In this document: positions 1-8,149 of the stretch, piece by piece
How positions within the stretch are numbered: the stretch's first letter is position 1
Layout of the letters: each line of letters starts with the position of its first letter
From: Tessaracoccus antarcticus
Lineage (GTDB): Bacteria; Actinomycetota; Actinomycetes; Propionibacteriales; Propionibacteriaceae
Direction: 5' to 3'
Assembly (NCBI RefSeq): GCF_003688855.1
Contig: NZ_REFW01000001.1
Location: 1,364,001 to 1,428,000 of the forward strand
DNA: 64,000 nucleotides
Notes under the pieces: generated by a model
The model's database searches: none
What the model saw: the letters and a program-made list of their open reading frames with translations, nothing else
Told to the model about the DNA's origin: nothing
Translations under genes and position numbers: made by a program

Positions 1-1
1 C

Positions 2-187
2 ATCACCGCCACGGTCCGCACGGCGGATCGCACCGGCGTGGAGATGGAGGCGCTCACCTGCGTGGCCGTCGCCGCCCTCGCGGTCGTCGACATGGTCAAG
101 GGCACCGATCGCACCGCCTGGTTCGGTGACGTGCGTGTCCTGGCGAAGGAGGGCGGCCGGTCCGGCTCCTGGAGGCGGGATGCCTGA
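2..187 (+). CDS. moaC: Cyclic pyranopterin monophosphate synthase MoaC (C-terminal part)
   Basis: C-terminal 61 residues of MoaC; the gene begins before the window. MoaC works with MoaA to make cyclic pyranopterin monophosphate, the first intermediate of molybdenum-cofactor synthesis, in the cytoplasm. The visible part has the conserved stretch [16 protein letters not shown] followed by VVDMVKG, which carries family active-site residues. The stop codon lies inside the start of the downstream mobA gene, so the two are translationally coupled. The tail after the core is short and rich in Gly, Arg and Ser. Identity is clear although only the end is visible. Confidence 0.93.
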   Translation: MTATVRTADRTGVEMEALTCVAVAALAVVDMVKGTDRTAWFGDVRVLAKEGGRSGSWRRDA

Positions 188-1034
188 GGTGCCGCTGGAC
201 TTCGACGCCGTCATCGTCGCGGGCGGACGTGGTTCCCGGCTCGGTGGTGTGGTCAAGGCTGACCTGCAGGTGGGCGGCGAGCGCCTGCTTGACCGGGTCC
301 TGGCCGCGGCCCGCCATGCGCGGCAACGCGTTGTTGTGGGACTCGTCGACGTGCCCGAAGGTGTGCGGCAGGTGGTGGAGGACCCGCCCGGGTCCGGACC
401 CGCGGCCGGACTCGTGGCCGGGTTGGACGCCCTCGACGACCCATCCGCATGGACCCTGGTGCTGGCATGCGACCTGCCCGGGGCGGAGCAGGCCGTGCCG
501 CGACTGCTGGAGGCCGCCATGGCTGGCGGAGACGCCGACGGCCACTGCCTCGGCTCCGGCGACGGCACCCCCCAGTGGCTGTTGGGCATTCACCGCAGCG
601 ACGCGCTGCGCCGGGCCGCCGCCGACTATGGCGACCCGAGGCAACGTTCGGTGCGGGGTCTGCTGGCGCCGCTGCGCCTCGCCGTGATCGCCGACGCCGA
701 GGGCGACGGCAAGGACGTGGACACGTGGGGCGACTACGAGGCCTGGGACAAGCGCTGGAGGATGAGGATGGAGACAGAGCACGAGGGCTGGGGACGTTTC
801 GTCCGTCAGGCGTGTGAGGCCGTGGGCGTGGACCCCGCACTGGTGGACATCAGTGCCGTGCTGGACATGACCCGTGAGGTGGCGCACGCCGGTGCGCGCC
901 CGATGGCGCCCGTCAGCGCGTACCTGCTGGGGCTGGCCATGGGGATGGATGCCGACGCCGACCCGGAGCGCCTGCGCCGGGTCATCGAGGACGTCGCCAC
1001 CGCGGCGCCCGTGCCGAAGAAGGAGAAATCATGA
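180..1034 (+). CDS. mobA: Molybdenum cofactor guanylyltransferase-like protein fused to a DUF6457 domain
   Basis: About 284 residues in two parts. Residues 1-195 form a MobA-type nucleotidyltransferase: N-terminal loop [14 protein letters not shown], then [10 protein letters not shown], then LACDLPG for the metal-binding aspartate. Such enzymes attach GMP (or CMP) to molybdopterin, which DMSO-reductase-family enzymes need, and one is encoded downstream. Residues 200-275 match a small helical domain often fused to or next to MobA in actinobacteria (DUF6457), of unknown role. The ATG at 180 overlaps the moaC end, and the gene overlaps moaD by 4 bp. The fused domain might recruit a partner; that is inference. 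Confidence 0.85.
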   Translation: MPEVPLDFDAVIVAGGRGSRLGGVVKADLQVGGERLLDRVLAAARHARQRVVVGLVDVPEGVRQVVEDPPGSGPAAGLVAGLDALDDPSAWTLVLACDLPGAEQAVPRLLEAAMAGGDADGHCLGSGDGTPQWLLGIHRSDALRRAAADYGDPRQRSVRGLLAPLRLAVIADAEGDGKDVDTWGDYEAWDKRWRMRMETEHEGWGRFVRQACEAVGVDPALVDISAVLDMTREVAHAGARPMAPVSAYLLGLAMGMDADADPERLRRVIEDVATAAPVPKKEKS

Positions 1035-1270
1035 TCCAGGTTCGCCTCTTTGCCGCCGCAGCTGATGCGGCCGGCACTGCCACCGAGGACGTTTCCTGCG
1101 ACACGCTGGGCGCCCTGGTGGAGGAACTGCAGCAGCGTCATGGCGAGCAGTTCGCTGCAGTGCTGGACCGCTGCTCCGTGCTGGTGGACGGCCGAGCCGT
1201 CACCGACCCGGCCGAGTCGCTGGCGGGGGCCCAGATCATCGACATCCTGCCTCCATTCGCCGGGGGCTGA
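1031..1270 (+). CDS. moaD: Molybdopterin synthase sulfur carrier subunit MoaD
   Basis: 79-residue ubiquitin-fold protein of normal family length ending in PPFAGG. The terminal Gly-Gly is the site that is adenylated and thiocarboxylated before MoaD passes sulfur to the pterin in the MoaE/MoaD synthase. It starts inside the mobA stop (ATGA overlap at 1031-1034), so moaC-mobA-moaD read as one operon. Its partner MoaE is encoded at 7706-8149 on the other strand, so the complex is assembled from two transcription units. Confidence 0.93.
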   Translation: MIQVRLFAAAADAAGTATEDVSCDTLGALVEELQQRHGEQFAAVLDRCSVLVDGRAVTDPAESLAGAQIIDILPPFAGG

Positions 1271-1299
1271 CATCGAGGAGGGCGTTCGGCCCGAAGGGC

Positions 1300-2004
1300 T
1301 CAGCTGGCGCGATTCTTCGGCTGGTCCACAGGCGTCTTCAGCGTCATCCGGCAGCCGTCGGGCTCCGAGAACGGAAGCAGTTGCACGCCCTCGCGTGCCC
1401 CGATGCGCCGCAGCACGCCGTCGATCAGGCCCTGGTGGATGTTGCAGATGAACTCGGGTGAGCCGTGCGCCATGTCCAGGAGAGGGCAGGTCCGCAGAAT
1501 CACGGCGTCACCCTGCTCGGTGTGGACTGTGCTCGGGTCGAATCCGAGGATGTCGAGGACCTCGATCACGGCGTCCAGTGGCTGCTCCGCGTGGTCTCGC
1601 GTGAGTTCGTCGGCTCGTTTGGTGCCCCACGCCCGTCCGATCTCCTGCGCTTCCCGGGGTCCGTTGCCGGTGGCCACCAGGTAGGAGGCGAAGACGTCGG
1701 CCAGTTCACGGGTCTCGTCAACGCGCCCCGCGCCGAGGCTCTGACGGCCCATCGCCGTGAGGGTGTAGCCGCGTGGACGGCGACCGGGGCGATCGGAGGC
1801 GACGTCGCTGACCGTGAGGAGCTTCAGTGCGGTGAGCGCGTCCAGGTGCTGCCGGGCCGAGTTCGCGTGCCCGCCGAGGTGTTGGGCCACGTTGTTGATG
1901 GTCACCTGCGTGCCGTCGAGGTCGAGGACGGCCTGCAGCACCCGGCGCCGCGGCGGTGTCAGAGGCGGCGGCGTGGTCAGGGGGCGGGGTCCATTCGCGT
2001 GCAT
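1300..2004 (-). CDS. Winged-helix regulator with C-terminal cysteine region
   Basis: 234-residue regulator. Residues 15-85 form a winged helix-turn-helix (VTINNVAQHLGGHANSARQH as likely helices, then a basic wing PGRRPRGY). The C-terminal half carries a CPLL...CNIHQG motif, which in related ArsR/MarR-like regulators such as SufR binds a metal or Fe-S cluster, so this one may sense iron-sulfur status, oxygen or nitric oxide. It is divergent from the DUF2249-nnrS-nirK operon with only 55 bp between starts, which makes that operon the likely target. The ATG at 2004 is chosen; a GTG at 2007 is also possible. The ligand is not known. Confidence 0.75.
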   Translation of the reverse strand: MHANGPRPLTTPPPLTPPRRRVLQAVLDLDGTQVTINNVAQHLGGHANSARQHLDALTALKLLTVSDVASDRPGRRPRGYTLTAMGRQSLGAGRVDETRELADVFASYLVATGNGPREAQEIGRAWGTKRADELTRDHAEQPLDAVIEVLDILGFDPSTVHTEQGDAVILRTCPLLDMAHGSPEFICNIHQGLIDGVLRRIGAREGVQLLPFSEPDGCRMTLKTPVDQPKNRAS

Positions 2005-2059
2005 CACGTCCTCGAGTCTAGCTCATTTATCCATTCCGGCCTGTAGTAATGTCCGCGGC

Positions 2060-2344
2060 ATGACAGAGCTCAACATCACCGAGAAGACATCCTCCTGCGG
2101 CTGTGGCGCGGCCCACGACGCACTGCCCGAACTCGACGCCCGCCAGATCCCGCATGCGGTGCGCCACGCGGCCATCCACGGTGTGGTGGACGCCCTCGCG
2201 CCCGGCGCAGCCGTCATCCTGGTCGCGCCGCACGACCCCCTGCCGCTGCTGGCCCAGATCGAGCAGCGTCACGGCTCCGACATCACCGTCGAGTACGTGC
2301 AGCGCGGCCCACAGGCGTGGAAGTTGAAGCTCGAGCGCGTCTGA
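2060..2344 (+). CDS. DUF2249 domain protein
   Basis: 94-residue protein of the DUF2249 family. After a short cysteine-containing N-terminus (SSCGCGAAH) comes the family core: ELDARQIPHAVRHAAI, then VILVAPHDPLPLL, then AWKLKLER near the end. The conserved HDPxPL motif suggests a metal- or cofactor-binding pocket. Such proteins often occur with denitrification and nitric-oxide response genes; their biochemical role is not settled. It is the first gene of the operon with the NnrS-like gene (1 bp gap) and nirK. The short promoter region holds a possible -10 element, TAGTAAT, near 2045-2051. Confidence 0.8.
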   Translation: MTELNITEKTSSCGCGAAHDALPELDARQIPHAVRHAAIHGVVDALAPGAAVILVAPHDPLPLLAQIEQRHGSDITVEYVQRGPQAWKLKLERV

Positions 2345-2345
2345 C

Positions 2346-3452
2346 ATGACCGCCCCGTCCCTCACCCCGCCCGCCACCCGGACGGGGACGCAGGGCACCC
2401 GCACCCCCGTGGGGCGTGTTCTGCTTCTCGGCGTAGGGGGCCTGTGCCTGCTGGCGGGTCTCGATGCCGCTCTGGTCCGGCTCGGGGTGTGGGCGCCGGT
2501 GGCCTCGGAGCGAGTCGGCGACCTCCACGGTCCCGTCATGGTGCTGGGTTTCCTGGGGACCCTGATCTCCCTGGAGCGGGCGCAGGCGCTGCGCAACCCG
2601 CTGGCCCACGTGGCGCCCGCCCTCCTGGGCGTGGGGGCCGTGGTGCTGGTGGCCGGTGGGCCGGTGCTGCTCGGGCAGCTGCTCCTCTTCGACGGAGCCC
2701 TTGCCTTCACGGCCGTGCTCGTGGCGTTGTGGGTGCGTGCGCCGGTGCCGCTGGTGGCGGCCCAGGCACTCGGAGCGTTCTTCGCGGCACTCGCCGCGGG
2801 GCTGTGGATGCGTCTCGACGTGGCCACCATTCTCCCCTTGCTGGCTGTGTTCCTCATCATCACGATCGCGAGCGAGCGGGCCGAGTTGGCGCAGCTCACC
2901 ATGGGTGCGCGCGCCGTCCCCACGCTCCTGACGCTGGTCTGCCTCCTGTCCTTGGGTGCGATCACGGCCGTCGTTGCCCCCGCTGTGGGGCTGCGCATCC
3001 TCGGGTTGGGTGCCACTCTGGTGGCGTTCTGGCTGCTGCGCGACGACGTGGGTCGCCGCATGGTGCGGACCTCGGGCCTTCGACGCTTCAACGCGGCCGC
3101 GTTGATGGCGGGCAACGTGTGGCTCGCCCTCGCCGGCCTGGTCTGGCTGGTGGTGGGCCAGCCCGACGGCCGATGGGCCTACGACATCGTCATCCATGGG
3201 ACATTCCTCGGCTTCGGGATCTCCATGGTCATGGCGCACGCGCCCATCATCTTTCCGGCCGTCATCGGGCGGCCGCTACCCTACACACGGGCGTTCTGGG
3301 TGCCACTCGTGGCACTGCACGCCAGCCTGGCCCTCCGCGTCGTGGGGGACCTGGCAGGAATCGACCTTCTCTGGAGGACTGGCGGCATCGTGAACGTGGC
3401 ATCCATCCTGTTGTTCATCCTCGTGGCGGCACATGCCGTGATCCGCCCGTGA
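2346..3452 (+). CDS. NnrS-like multi-pass membrane protein
   Basis: 368 residues with about ten to twelve hydrophobic segments, so an integral membrane protein. Histidines sit within helices at LHGPVMVLGFLGT, IHGTFLGFGISMVMAHAPIIF and ALHASLALRVVGD, as in NnrS, a haem- and copper-containing protein that protects cells from nitric-oxide stress during nitrite reduction. It lies 1 bp after the DUF2249 gene and overlaps nirK by 4 bp (GTGA at 3449-3452), so all three should be co-expressed. A role in handling NO made by the nitrite reductase is inferred from family and context. Confidence 0.75.
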   Translation: MTAPSLTPPATRTGTQGTRTPVGRVLLLGVGGLCLLAGLDAALVRLGVWAPVASERVGDLHGPVMVLGFLGTLISLERAQALRNPLAHVAPALLGVGAVVLVAGGPVLLGQLLLFDGALAFTAVLVALWVRAPVPLVAAQALGAFFAALAAGLWMRLDVATILPLLAVFLIITIASERAELAQLTMGARAVPTLLTLVCLLSLGAITAVVAPAVGLRILGLGATLVAFWLLRDDVGRRMVRTSGLRRFNAAALMAGNVWLALAGLVWLVVGQPDGRWAYDIVIHGTFLGFGISMVMAHAPIIFPAVIGRPLPYTRAFWVPLVALHASLALRVVGDLAGIDLLWRTGGIVNVASILLFILVAAHAVIRP

Positions 3453-6052
3453 GGCGCGGGACGCAGCCGCTACGGGACTTCCCCCTGGTGGTGTGGCTCG
3501 TCGCTGCGGTCACCGTGGCGCTGATCCACCGGTGGGTGCCGGAGGCCACCTGGCTGCTGGTGCACCTCATCGCGCTCGGTGCGATGACGCACGCCGTCAT
3601 GGTGTGGAGCGCGCACTTCACCGCGGCGCTGCTGAAGACACGCGACGACGACGCCACCCGGCGGCGGGCCACGTGGCGGCTGGCGCTGCTGGGTGTGGGA
3701 TCGCTGCTCGTGTTCGTCGGGGTCCCCACCACGATGTGGTGGCTCGTGGTCGCCGGCGCCACGATCGTGTCCGTGGCCGTGGTGTGGCATGCCATCCAGT
3801 TGGTGTCCGACCTGCGCCGCGCGCTGCCCGGCCGCTTCCGGATCTGCATCCGCTACTACGTGGCCGCCGCCTGCTGCCTGCCCGTGGGGGCCGGTTTCGG
3901 CGTCGCACTGGCGTTCGGCCTCGACGACACCTGGCACGCCAATCTGCTGGTCGCCCACACCATGACCAACCTGCTGGGCTGGATCGGCCTGACGGTGGTG
4001 GGCACGCTCGTCACGTTCTGGCCCACGGTCCTGCGCACGCGCATGGATGATCGCGCCGAGAAGCTGGCCCGGCAGGCACTACCGGTCCTGCTCGGCTCCC
4101 TTGCCGTGGTGGTGGCTGGTTCCCTCTTCGCCCTGCGACCCGTCGCGGTCATCGGTATTGCCGGCTACGCGCTGGCGCTGGTGTGGTGGGGTCGCTGCCT
4201 CGTGGCGCCGCTGCGGAAGCGACCGCCCAAGGAGTTCGCCTCCGCATCAATCCTTGCCGCCTGCGTGTGGGCTGTCGTCGCCCTCGTGGCCACGGCCGTG
4301 CACGTCCTTGTCTCCTCCGACATCGAGGTGGCCTCCGGCTACCCGGTGGTGGCGTCGATCTGGGTGGCCGGCTTCCTCGTGCAGCTGGTCACCGGCGCAC
4401 TGTCCTACCTTCTGCCCTCCGTGGTGGGCGGTGGCCCCCGCGTGGTGCGGGCCGGGGCCGCATGGTTCGACCGCTTCGCCACCGCGCGGCTCGTGGTCAT
4501 CAACGGCGGACTGCTCCTGTGGCTGCTCCCCACACCCAGCTGGGTGCGGGTCAGTGTCTCGTCGCTGGTCCTGCTGGCCATGGCCTCCTTCCTGCCCCTC
4601 CTGGTGGGTGGTATCCGGGCGTCAGTGATGGAGAAGCGCCGCGCCCAGGCCGGCGAACCAGCCGGCCCCTCGGAGCGGCCGGGCGCCTTCACTGGAACCG
4701 GTCTGATGGCCGGTGTGGCGGCGTTGGTGCTGGCCGTCAGCATCGGTGTGGGGGTCGATCCCGGCGCCGTGGGTCTCGCGACGAGTACGTCCAGCAGCGG
4801 CGAGGCCGTCATCACGGGCAACACCGTCAGGGTGCAGGTAGTGGCTGATGGGATGGTTTTCACGCCCCACCGCGTCGAGGTGGACCAGGGCGACCGGCTC
4901 GTCATCGACCTCGTCAACGAGGACACCACCACCGTGCACGACCTCTCCATCGGCGACCAGCGGACGTCCCGGCTGAAGACCGGGGAGCACGCGGAACTCG
5001 ACCTCGGTCCAGTCCAGTCCTCCATCCAGGGCTGGTGCACCGTGGTGGGGCACCGCCAGATGGGCATGGTCTTCGACGTCGTCGTCCGCGGCTCCCAGGA
5101 GCCGGCGGGCGAGCCCTCTGCCGAACCCACGGCCCCCATGACGCACCACCACGGGGAGGTCCCCGAGCCCGAGCCCATCACCGGTGTGGTGGACCCCGTG
5201 CTGGCGCCGGCCACCAACGAACGCGTGCACAAGGTGGAGTTGCGTGCCACCGACGAGGTGCTGGAAGTGGCGCCCGGGGTCTGGCAGCAGCGGTGGACCT
5301 ACAACGGACAGAGTGTGGGCCCGACGCTGCGGGGCCGCGTGGGGGATGTGTTCGAGGTCACGCTCGTCAACGACGGCACCATCGGCCACTCCGTCGACTT
5401 CCACGCGGGGACCCTGGCGCCGGATGTGCCCATGCGCACCATCGCGCCCGGCGAGTCGCTGGTGTACACGTTCACGGCGGAGAGGGCCGGCATCTGGATG
5501 TACCACTGCTCCACCATGCCCATGAGCGCCCACATCGCGGCCGGCATGCACGGCGCCGTCATCATCGACCCCGAGGGGCTCCCGGAGGTGGACCGCGAGT
5601 ACGTTCTGGTGCAGTCCGAGGTGTACCTCGGCGAGGGCGGCGCGTCCCCGGAGGATGCCACCGAGGTGGACGCCGACGCGGTCACCGCGGAGCAACCGGA
5701 CAAGGTGGTGTTCAACGGCGTGGCCAACCAGTACGACCAGAAAATGTTCCAGGCGAAGGTGGGGGAACGTGTCCGGTTCTGGGTGCTGGACGCCGGACCG
5801 AACCGGCCCAGTGCCTTCCACATCGTGGGCGGCCAGTTCGACACCGTCTACTTCGAGGGCGGCTACCAGCTGAAGGACGGCGTCGATGCGTTCGGCACCA
5901 CCGGCGGGGGTTCGCAGGTGCTGGGGCTGCACGTGGCCCAGGGCGGGTTCGTGGAGCTCGAGTTCCCCGAGGCGGGCCACTACCCGGTGGTGAGCCACGT
6001 CATGGTTGACGCCGAACGTGGCGCCCACGGGGTGGTGGAGGTCACCGACTGA
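3449..6052 (+). CDS. nirK: Membrane-anchored copper nitrite reductase fused to NnrS-like and cupredoxin domains
   Basis: 867 residues in three parts. Residues 1-430 form a polytopic membrane domain resembling the upstream NnrS-like protein, with histidines in LVHLIALGAMTHAVMVWSAH. Residues 455-550 are a cupredoxin whose type-1 copper ligands look like H497, C530, H535 and M538. Residues 570-867 are a two-domain nitrite reductase: H647 and H652 flank the catalytic-type D650, H686-C687 join the two copper sites, then H695 and M700, with H791 and H850 matching the second catalytic histidine and third type-2 ligand. NirK reduces nitrite to NO. The extra cupredoxin could deliver electrons internally. 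GTG 3449 is chosen for its overlap with the upstream stop. Confidence 0.9.
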   Translation: MRRGTQPLRDFPLVVWLVAAVTVALIHRWVPEATWLLVHLIALGAMTHAVMVWSAHFTAALLKTRDDDATRRRATWRLALLGVGSLLVFVGVPTTMWWLVVAGATIVSVAVVWHAIQLVSDLRRALPGRFRICIRYYVAAACCLPVGAGFGVALAFGLDDTWHANLLVAHTMTNLLGWIGLTVVGTLVTFWPTVLRTRMDDRAEKLARQALPVLLGSLAVVVAGSLFALRPVAVIGIAGYALALVWWGRCLVAPLRKRPPKEFASASILAACVWAVVALVATAVHVLVSSDIEVASGYPVVASIWVAGFLVQLVTGALSYLLPSVVGGGPRVVRAGAAWFDRFATARLVVINGGLLLWLLPTPSWVRVSVSSLVLLAMASFLPLLVGGIRASVMEKRRAQAGEPAGPSERPGAFTGTGLMAGVAALVLAVSIGVGVDPGAVGLATSTSSSGEAVITGNTVRVQVVADGMVFTPHRVEVDQGDRLVIDLVNEDTTTVHDLSIGDQRTSRLKTGEHAELDLGPVQSSIQGWCTVVGHRQMGMVFDVVVRGSQEPAGEPSAEPTAPMTHHHGEVPEPEPITGVVDPVLAPATNERVHKVELRATDEVLEVAPGVWQQRWTYNGQSVGPTLRGRVGDVFEVTLVNDGTIGHSVDFHAGTLAPDVPMRTIAPGESLVYTFTAERAGIWMYHCSTMPMSAHIAAGMHGAVIIDPEGLPEVDREYVLVQSEVYLGEGGASPEDATEVDADAVTAEQPDKVVFNGVANQYDQKMFQAKVGERVRFWVLDAGPNRPSAFHIVGGQFDTVYFEGGYQLKDGVDAFGTTGGGSQVLGLHVAQGGFVELEFPEAGHYPVVSHVMVDAERGAHGVVEVTD

Positions 6053-6111
6053 GGCCACGAGGGGGACGCGGACTCTGGTGGCGGTGGTCCATGGTGTGAC
6101 AAGCTCACCGG

Positions 6112-6300
6112 ATGGGGCTTCTGGATGCACGGACACCGTTGCTGGCCAGCGTCGCGGACCGTTGCGGGTATGCGGACCAGTCGCACATGGCCCGGGAGTG
6201 GCGGGCGCTGGCGGGTTGCACCATGGGCACCTGGTTGCGTGAGGAGCTCCCGTTGCTTCAAGACAGCCCGCTGGTGCAGGCGGCAGAATCATTGGCATGA
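6112..6300 (+). pseudogene. Remnant of an AraC-family regulator (C-terminal DNA-binding half)
   Basis: An open stretch of 62 codons reads VADRCGYADQSHMAREWRAL followed by AGCTMGTWL. This is the second helix-turn-helix of an AraC-family regulator; the sensor domain and the first helix-turn-helix are absent. It ends by overlapping the following VOC gene by 4 bp (ATGA), the usual arrangement of an intact AraC-VOC pair, so this is most likely a 5'-truncated remnant. A short expressed peptide cannot be excluded, but half an AraC domain rarely binds DNA alone. Confidence 0.6.
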
Positions 6301-6716
6301 CTACAGCGATCGAATTGCCCGCCCCGCCCCCTCCCTCCGTGTGGCCGAGCCTGACTTTCATGGACGCCGATGCCGGCATCCGCCTGCTGGTCGAGGGGCT
6401 GGGGTTCGTCATCACCGCCGAGTACCGCACTGCGGAGGGGGTCGTGGAGCACGGGGAGGCCCGTTGGCCAGAGGGTGGCGGTGTCATGTTCGGCTCCCGC
6501 GGCAAGCCGGGCGACTGGGGAAGTCTGGGGCCGCAGGGCGTCTATGTCGTGGCAGCCGATGACGCAGGTGTTGATGCGGCCCTCGAGCGGGTGCGGGTGC
6601 TGCCGGGTGTCGAGATCCTGAAGGACGTCCACGACACCGACTACGGCTCGCACGAGTTCGCCATCCGTGACGCCGACGGCAACCTCTGGAGCGTCGGAAC
6701 CTACCGCGGCGCCTGA
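6297..6716 (+). CDS. VOC family (glyoxalase/bleomycin resistance) protein
   Basis: 139 residues with the beta-alpha-beta-beta-beta pattern of the vicinal oxygen chelate fold: PSLTFMDADAGIRLLVEGLG in the first half, and DYGSHEFAIRDADGNLWSVG in the second, where the DxxGNLW motif is typical of glyoxalase-like proteins. Family members bind a metal and act on small reactive molecules or sequester drugs; the substrate here is unknown. It follows the AraC-type remnant with a 4 bp overlap and converges on moaA, leaving only 6 bp. Confidence 0.8.
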   Translation: MTTAIELPAPPPPSVWPSLTFMDADAGIRLLVEGLGFVITAEYRTAEGVVEHGEARWPEGGGVMFGSRGKPGDWGSLGPQGVYVVAADDAGVDAALERVRVLPGVEILKDVHDTDYGSHEFAIRDADGNLWSVGTYRGA

Positions 6717-6722
6717 GCCCGC

Positions 6723-7709
6723 TCAGCCGCCGATGGCGCTCATGGGGCGCGGCGGCTGCAGGAAACCGGGCTCGTTGATGCCGTGACCAGCCAGCTTGCC
6801 TCCCAGGCAGCGGTGCAGGATGGCGGCCACCTCCTCGTCGCTGGCGCCGGAGCGCAACGGCTCGCGGAGGTCGGACTCGGTGGTGGAGAACAGGCAGGAA
6901 CGGAGCTGGCCGTCGGCGGTCAGGCGCAACCTGTCGCAGGCGCCGCAGAACGGCATGGTCACCGAGGCGATGATCCCCACGGTGTGGGGGCCGCCGTCGA
7001 CGAGGAAGCGCTCAGCGGGGGCGGCGCCGCGGCCCGGGACCGCCTCCAGGTGGTACTCGGTGCGCAGCGACGCCAGGATCTCCGCGGCCGTGATCATGCC
7101 CTCGCGGCTCCATGTGTGCCCGGCATCCAGCGGCATCTGCTCGATGAAGCGCAACTCCAGATCATTGGCGATGGCCCAGCGCAGCAGGGCGGGGGCCTCG
7201 TCGTCGTTGATGCCGCGCATCAGGACACTGTTGATCTTCACGGGCGCCAGCCCGGCAGCCTTGGCGGCGTCGATGCCCTCCAGGACGTCGTCGAGCCTGT
7301 CGCGGCGGGTGATGACCTTGAACCGGAGCTTGTCGAGCGTGTCGATGGAGACGTTCACCCGTGCCAGGCCCGCGTCAGCCAGCTTCTGCGCCAGCCTCGG
7401 CAGGGCGATGCCGTTGGTGGTGATCGAGATCTCCGGCGCGTTCTCGATGCTGTGGATGGCCGCGACCACGTCGACGACGTCGGGGCGCAGCAGTGGCTCC
7501 CCGCCGGTCAGCCGCACCTCCGTGATGCCTTCCGCCACCGCCACCTCCACGATGCGCATGAGTTCGACGGGGGACAGCAACGTGTTGCGGGGCAGCCACG
7601 GCACCCCCTCCGACGGCATGCAGTACGTGCACCGCAGGTTGCAGTGGTCGGTCAGCGAGATCCGCAGGTCGCGGTGAACCCTGCCGAAGCCGTCAATGAG
7701 ATTGCTCAC
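6723..7709 (-). CDS. moaA: GTP 3',8-cyclase MoaA
   Basis: Radical-SAM enzyme that, with MoaC, converts GTP to cyclic pyranopterin monophosphate, the first step of molybdenum-cofactor synthesis. About 328 residues. The N-terminal cluster motif CNLRCTYC binds the SAM 4Fe-4S cluster. The C-terminal region has PFCGACDRLRLTADGQLRSC for the second cluster, and the chain ends in the conserved Gly-Gly. GTG 7709 overlaps the moaE stop by 4 bp and is preferred; a GTG at 7733 would add eight residues. It is the last gene of the mog-moaE-moaA operon. Confidence 0.95.
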   Translation of the reverse strand: MSNLIDGFGRVHRDLRISLTDHCNLRCTYCMPSEGVPWLPRNTLLSPVELMRIVEVAVAEGITEVRLTGGEPLLRPDVVDVVAAIHSIENAPEISITTNGIALPRLAQKLADAGLARVNVSIDTLDKLRFKVITRRDRLDDVLEGIDAAKAAGLAPVKINSVLMRGINDDEAPALLRWAIANDLELRFIEQMPLDAGHTWSREGMITAAEILASLRTEYHLEAVPGRGAAPAERFLVDGGPHTVGIIASVTMPFCGACDRLRLTADGQLRSCLFSTTESDLREPLRSGASDEEVAAILHRCLGGKLAGHGINEPGFLQPPRPMSAIGG

Positions 7710-8149
7710 GAGTTCACTCCCAGGTTGGACCACACCTGGCGGCCCGTTGCTTCAAATTGCTGTTTCCAGATGGGCAGCTCTGACTTGATGGCCTCGACGA
7801 CTGCCTCGCAGACGTCGAAGGCCTGGCGGCGGTGCGCCGTCGCCACGCACACCACGAGCGCGAGTTCTCCGACGTCGAGGTGGCCGACGCGGTGCACGGC
7901 CGAGACCCGCGCCCCGCCGTCAGGGTCGAGACGCTCCAGCACACGGGTGACGATGGGGCCCATCAGGGCGTCCGCGTCGGGGTGGTGGGTGTAGTCGATC
8001 CCGGTGACGACGCCGTCGGCCTCGGGGTCGTGGTCGCGGATCTGGCCGATGAAACAGGTCACGGCCCCTGCCGTGGGGGACTCGACCGCGGAGCGCAGGT
8101 CGTTGACGTCCAGGGCGTCGGTGGTGACGCCGGAGCGGATCAGGGGCAT
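7706..8149 (-). CDS. moaE: Molybdopterin synthase catalytic subunit MoaE
   Basis: 147-residue large subunit of molybdopterin synthase, which with thiocarboxylated MoaD (1031-1270) converts cyclic pyranopterin monophosphate to molybdopterin. Visible motifs are GAVTCFIGQIRDHD at the N-terminal strand, VHRVGHLDVGE, VCVATAHRRQAF, and the active-site region IKSELPIWKQQ with conserved lysines. Length is normal. The gene overlaps mog by one base and moaA by four, so all three are probably translated together. Confidence 0.95.
   Translation of the reverse strand: MPLIRSGVTTDALDVNDLRSAVESPTAGAVTCFIGQIRDHDPEADGVVTGIDYTHHPDADALMGPIVTRVLERLDPDGGARVSAVHRVGHLDVGELALVVCVATAHRRQAFDVCEAVVEAIKSELPIWKQQFEATGRQVWSNLGVNS

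Noticed and set aside
4622-6505. Long minus-strand open frame opposite nirK
   Set aside because: Rich in His, Gly and Arg as expected from antisense of a high-GC gene; no domain is seen.
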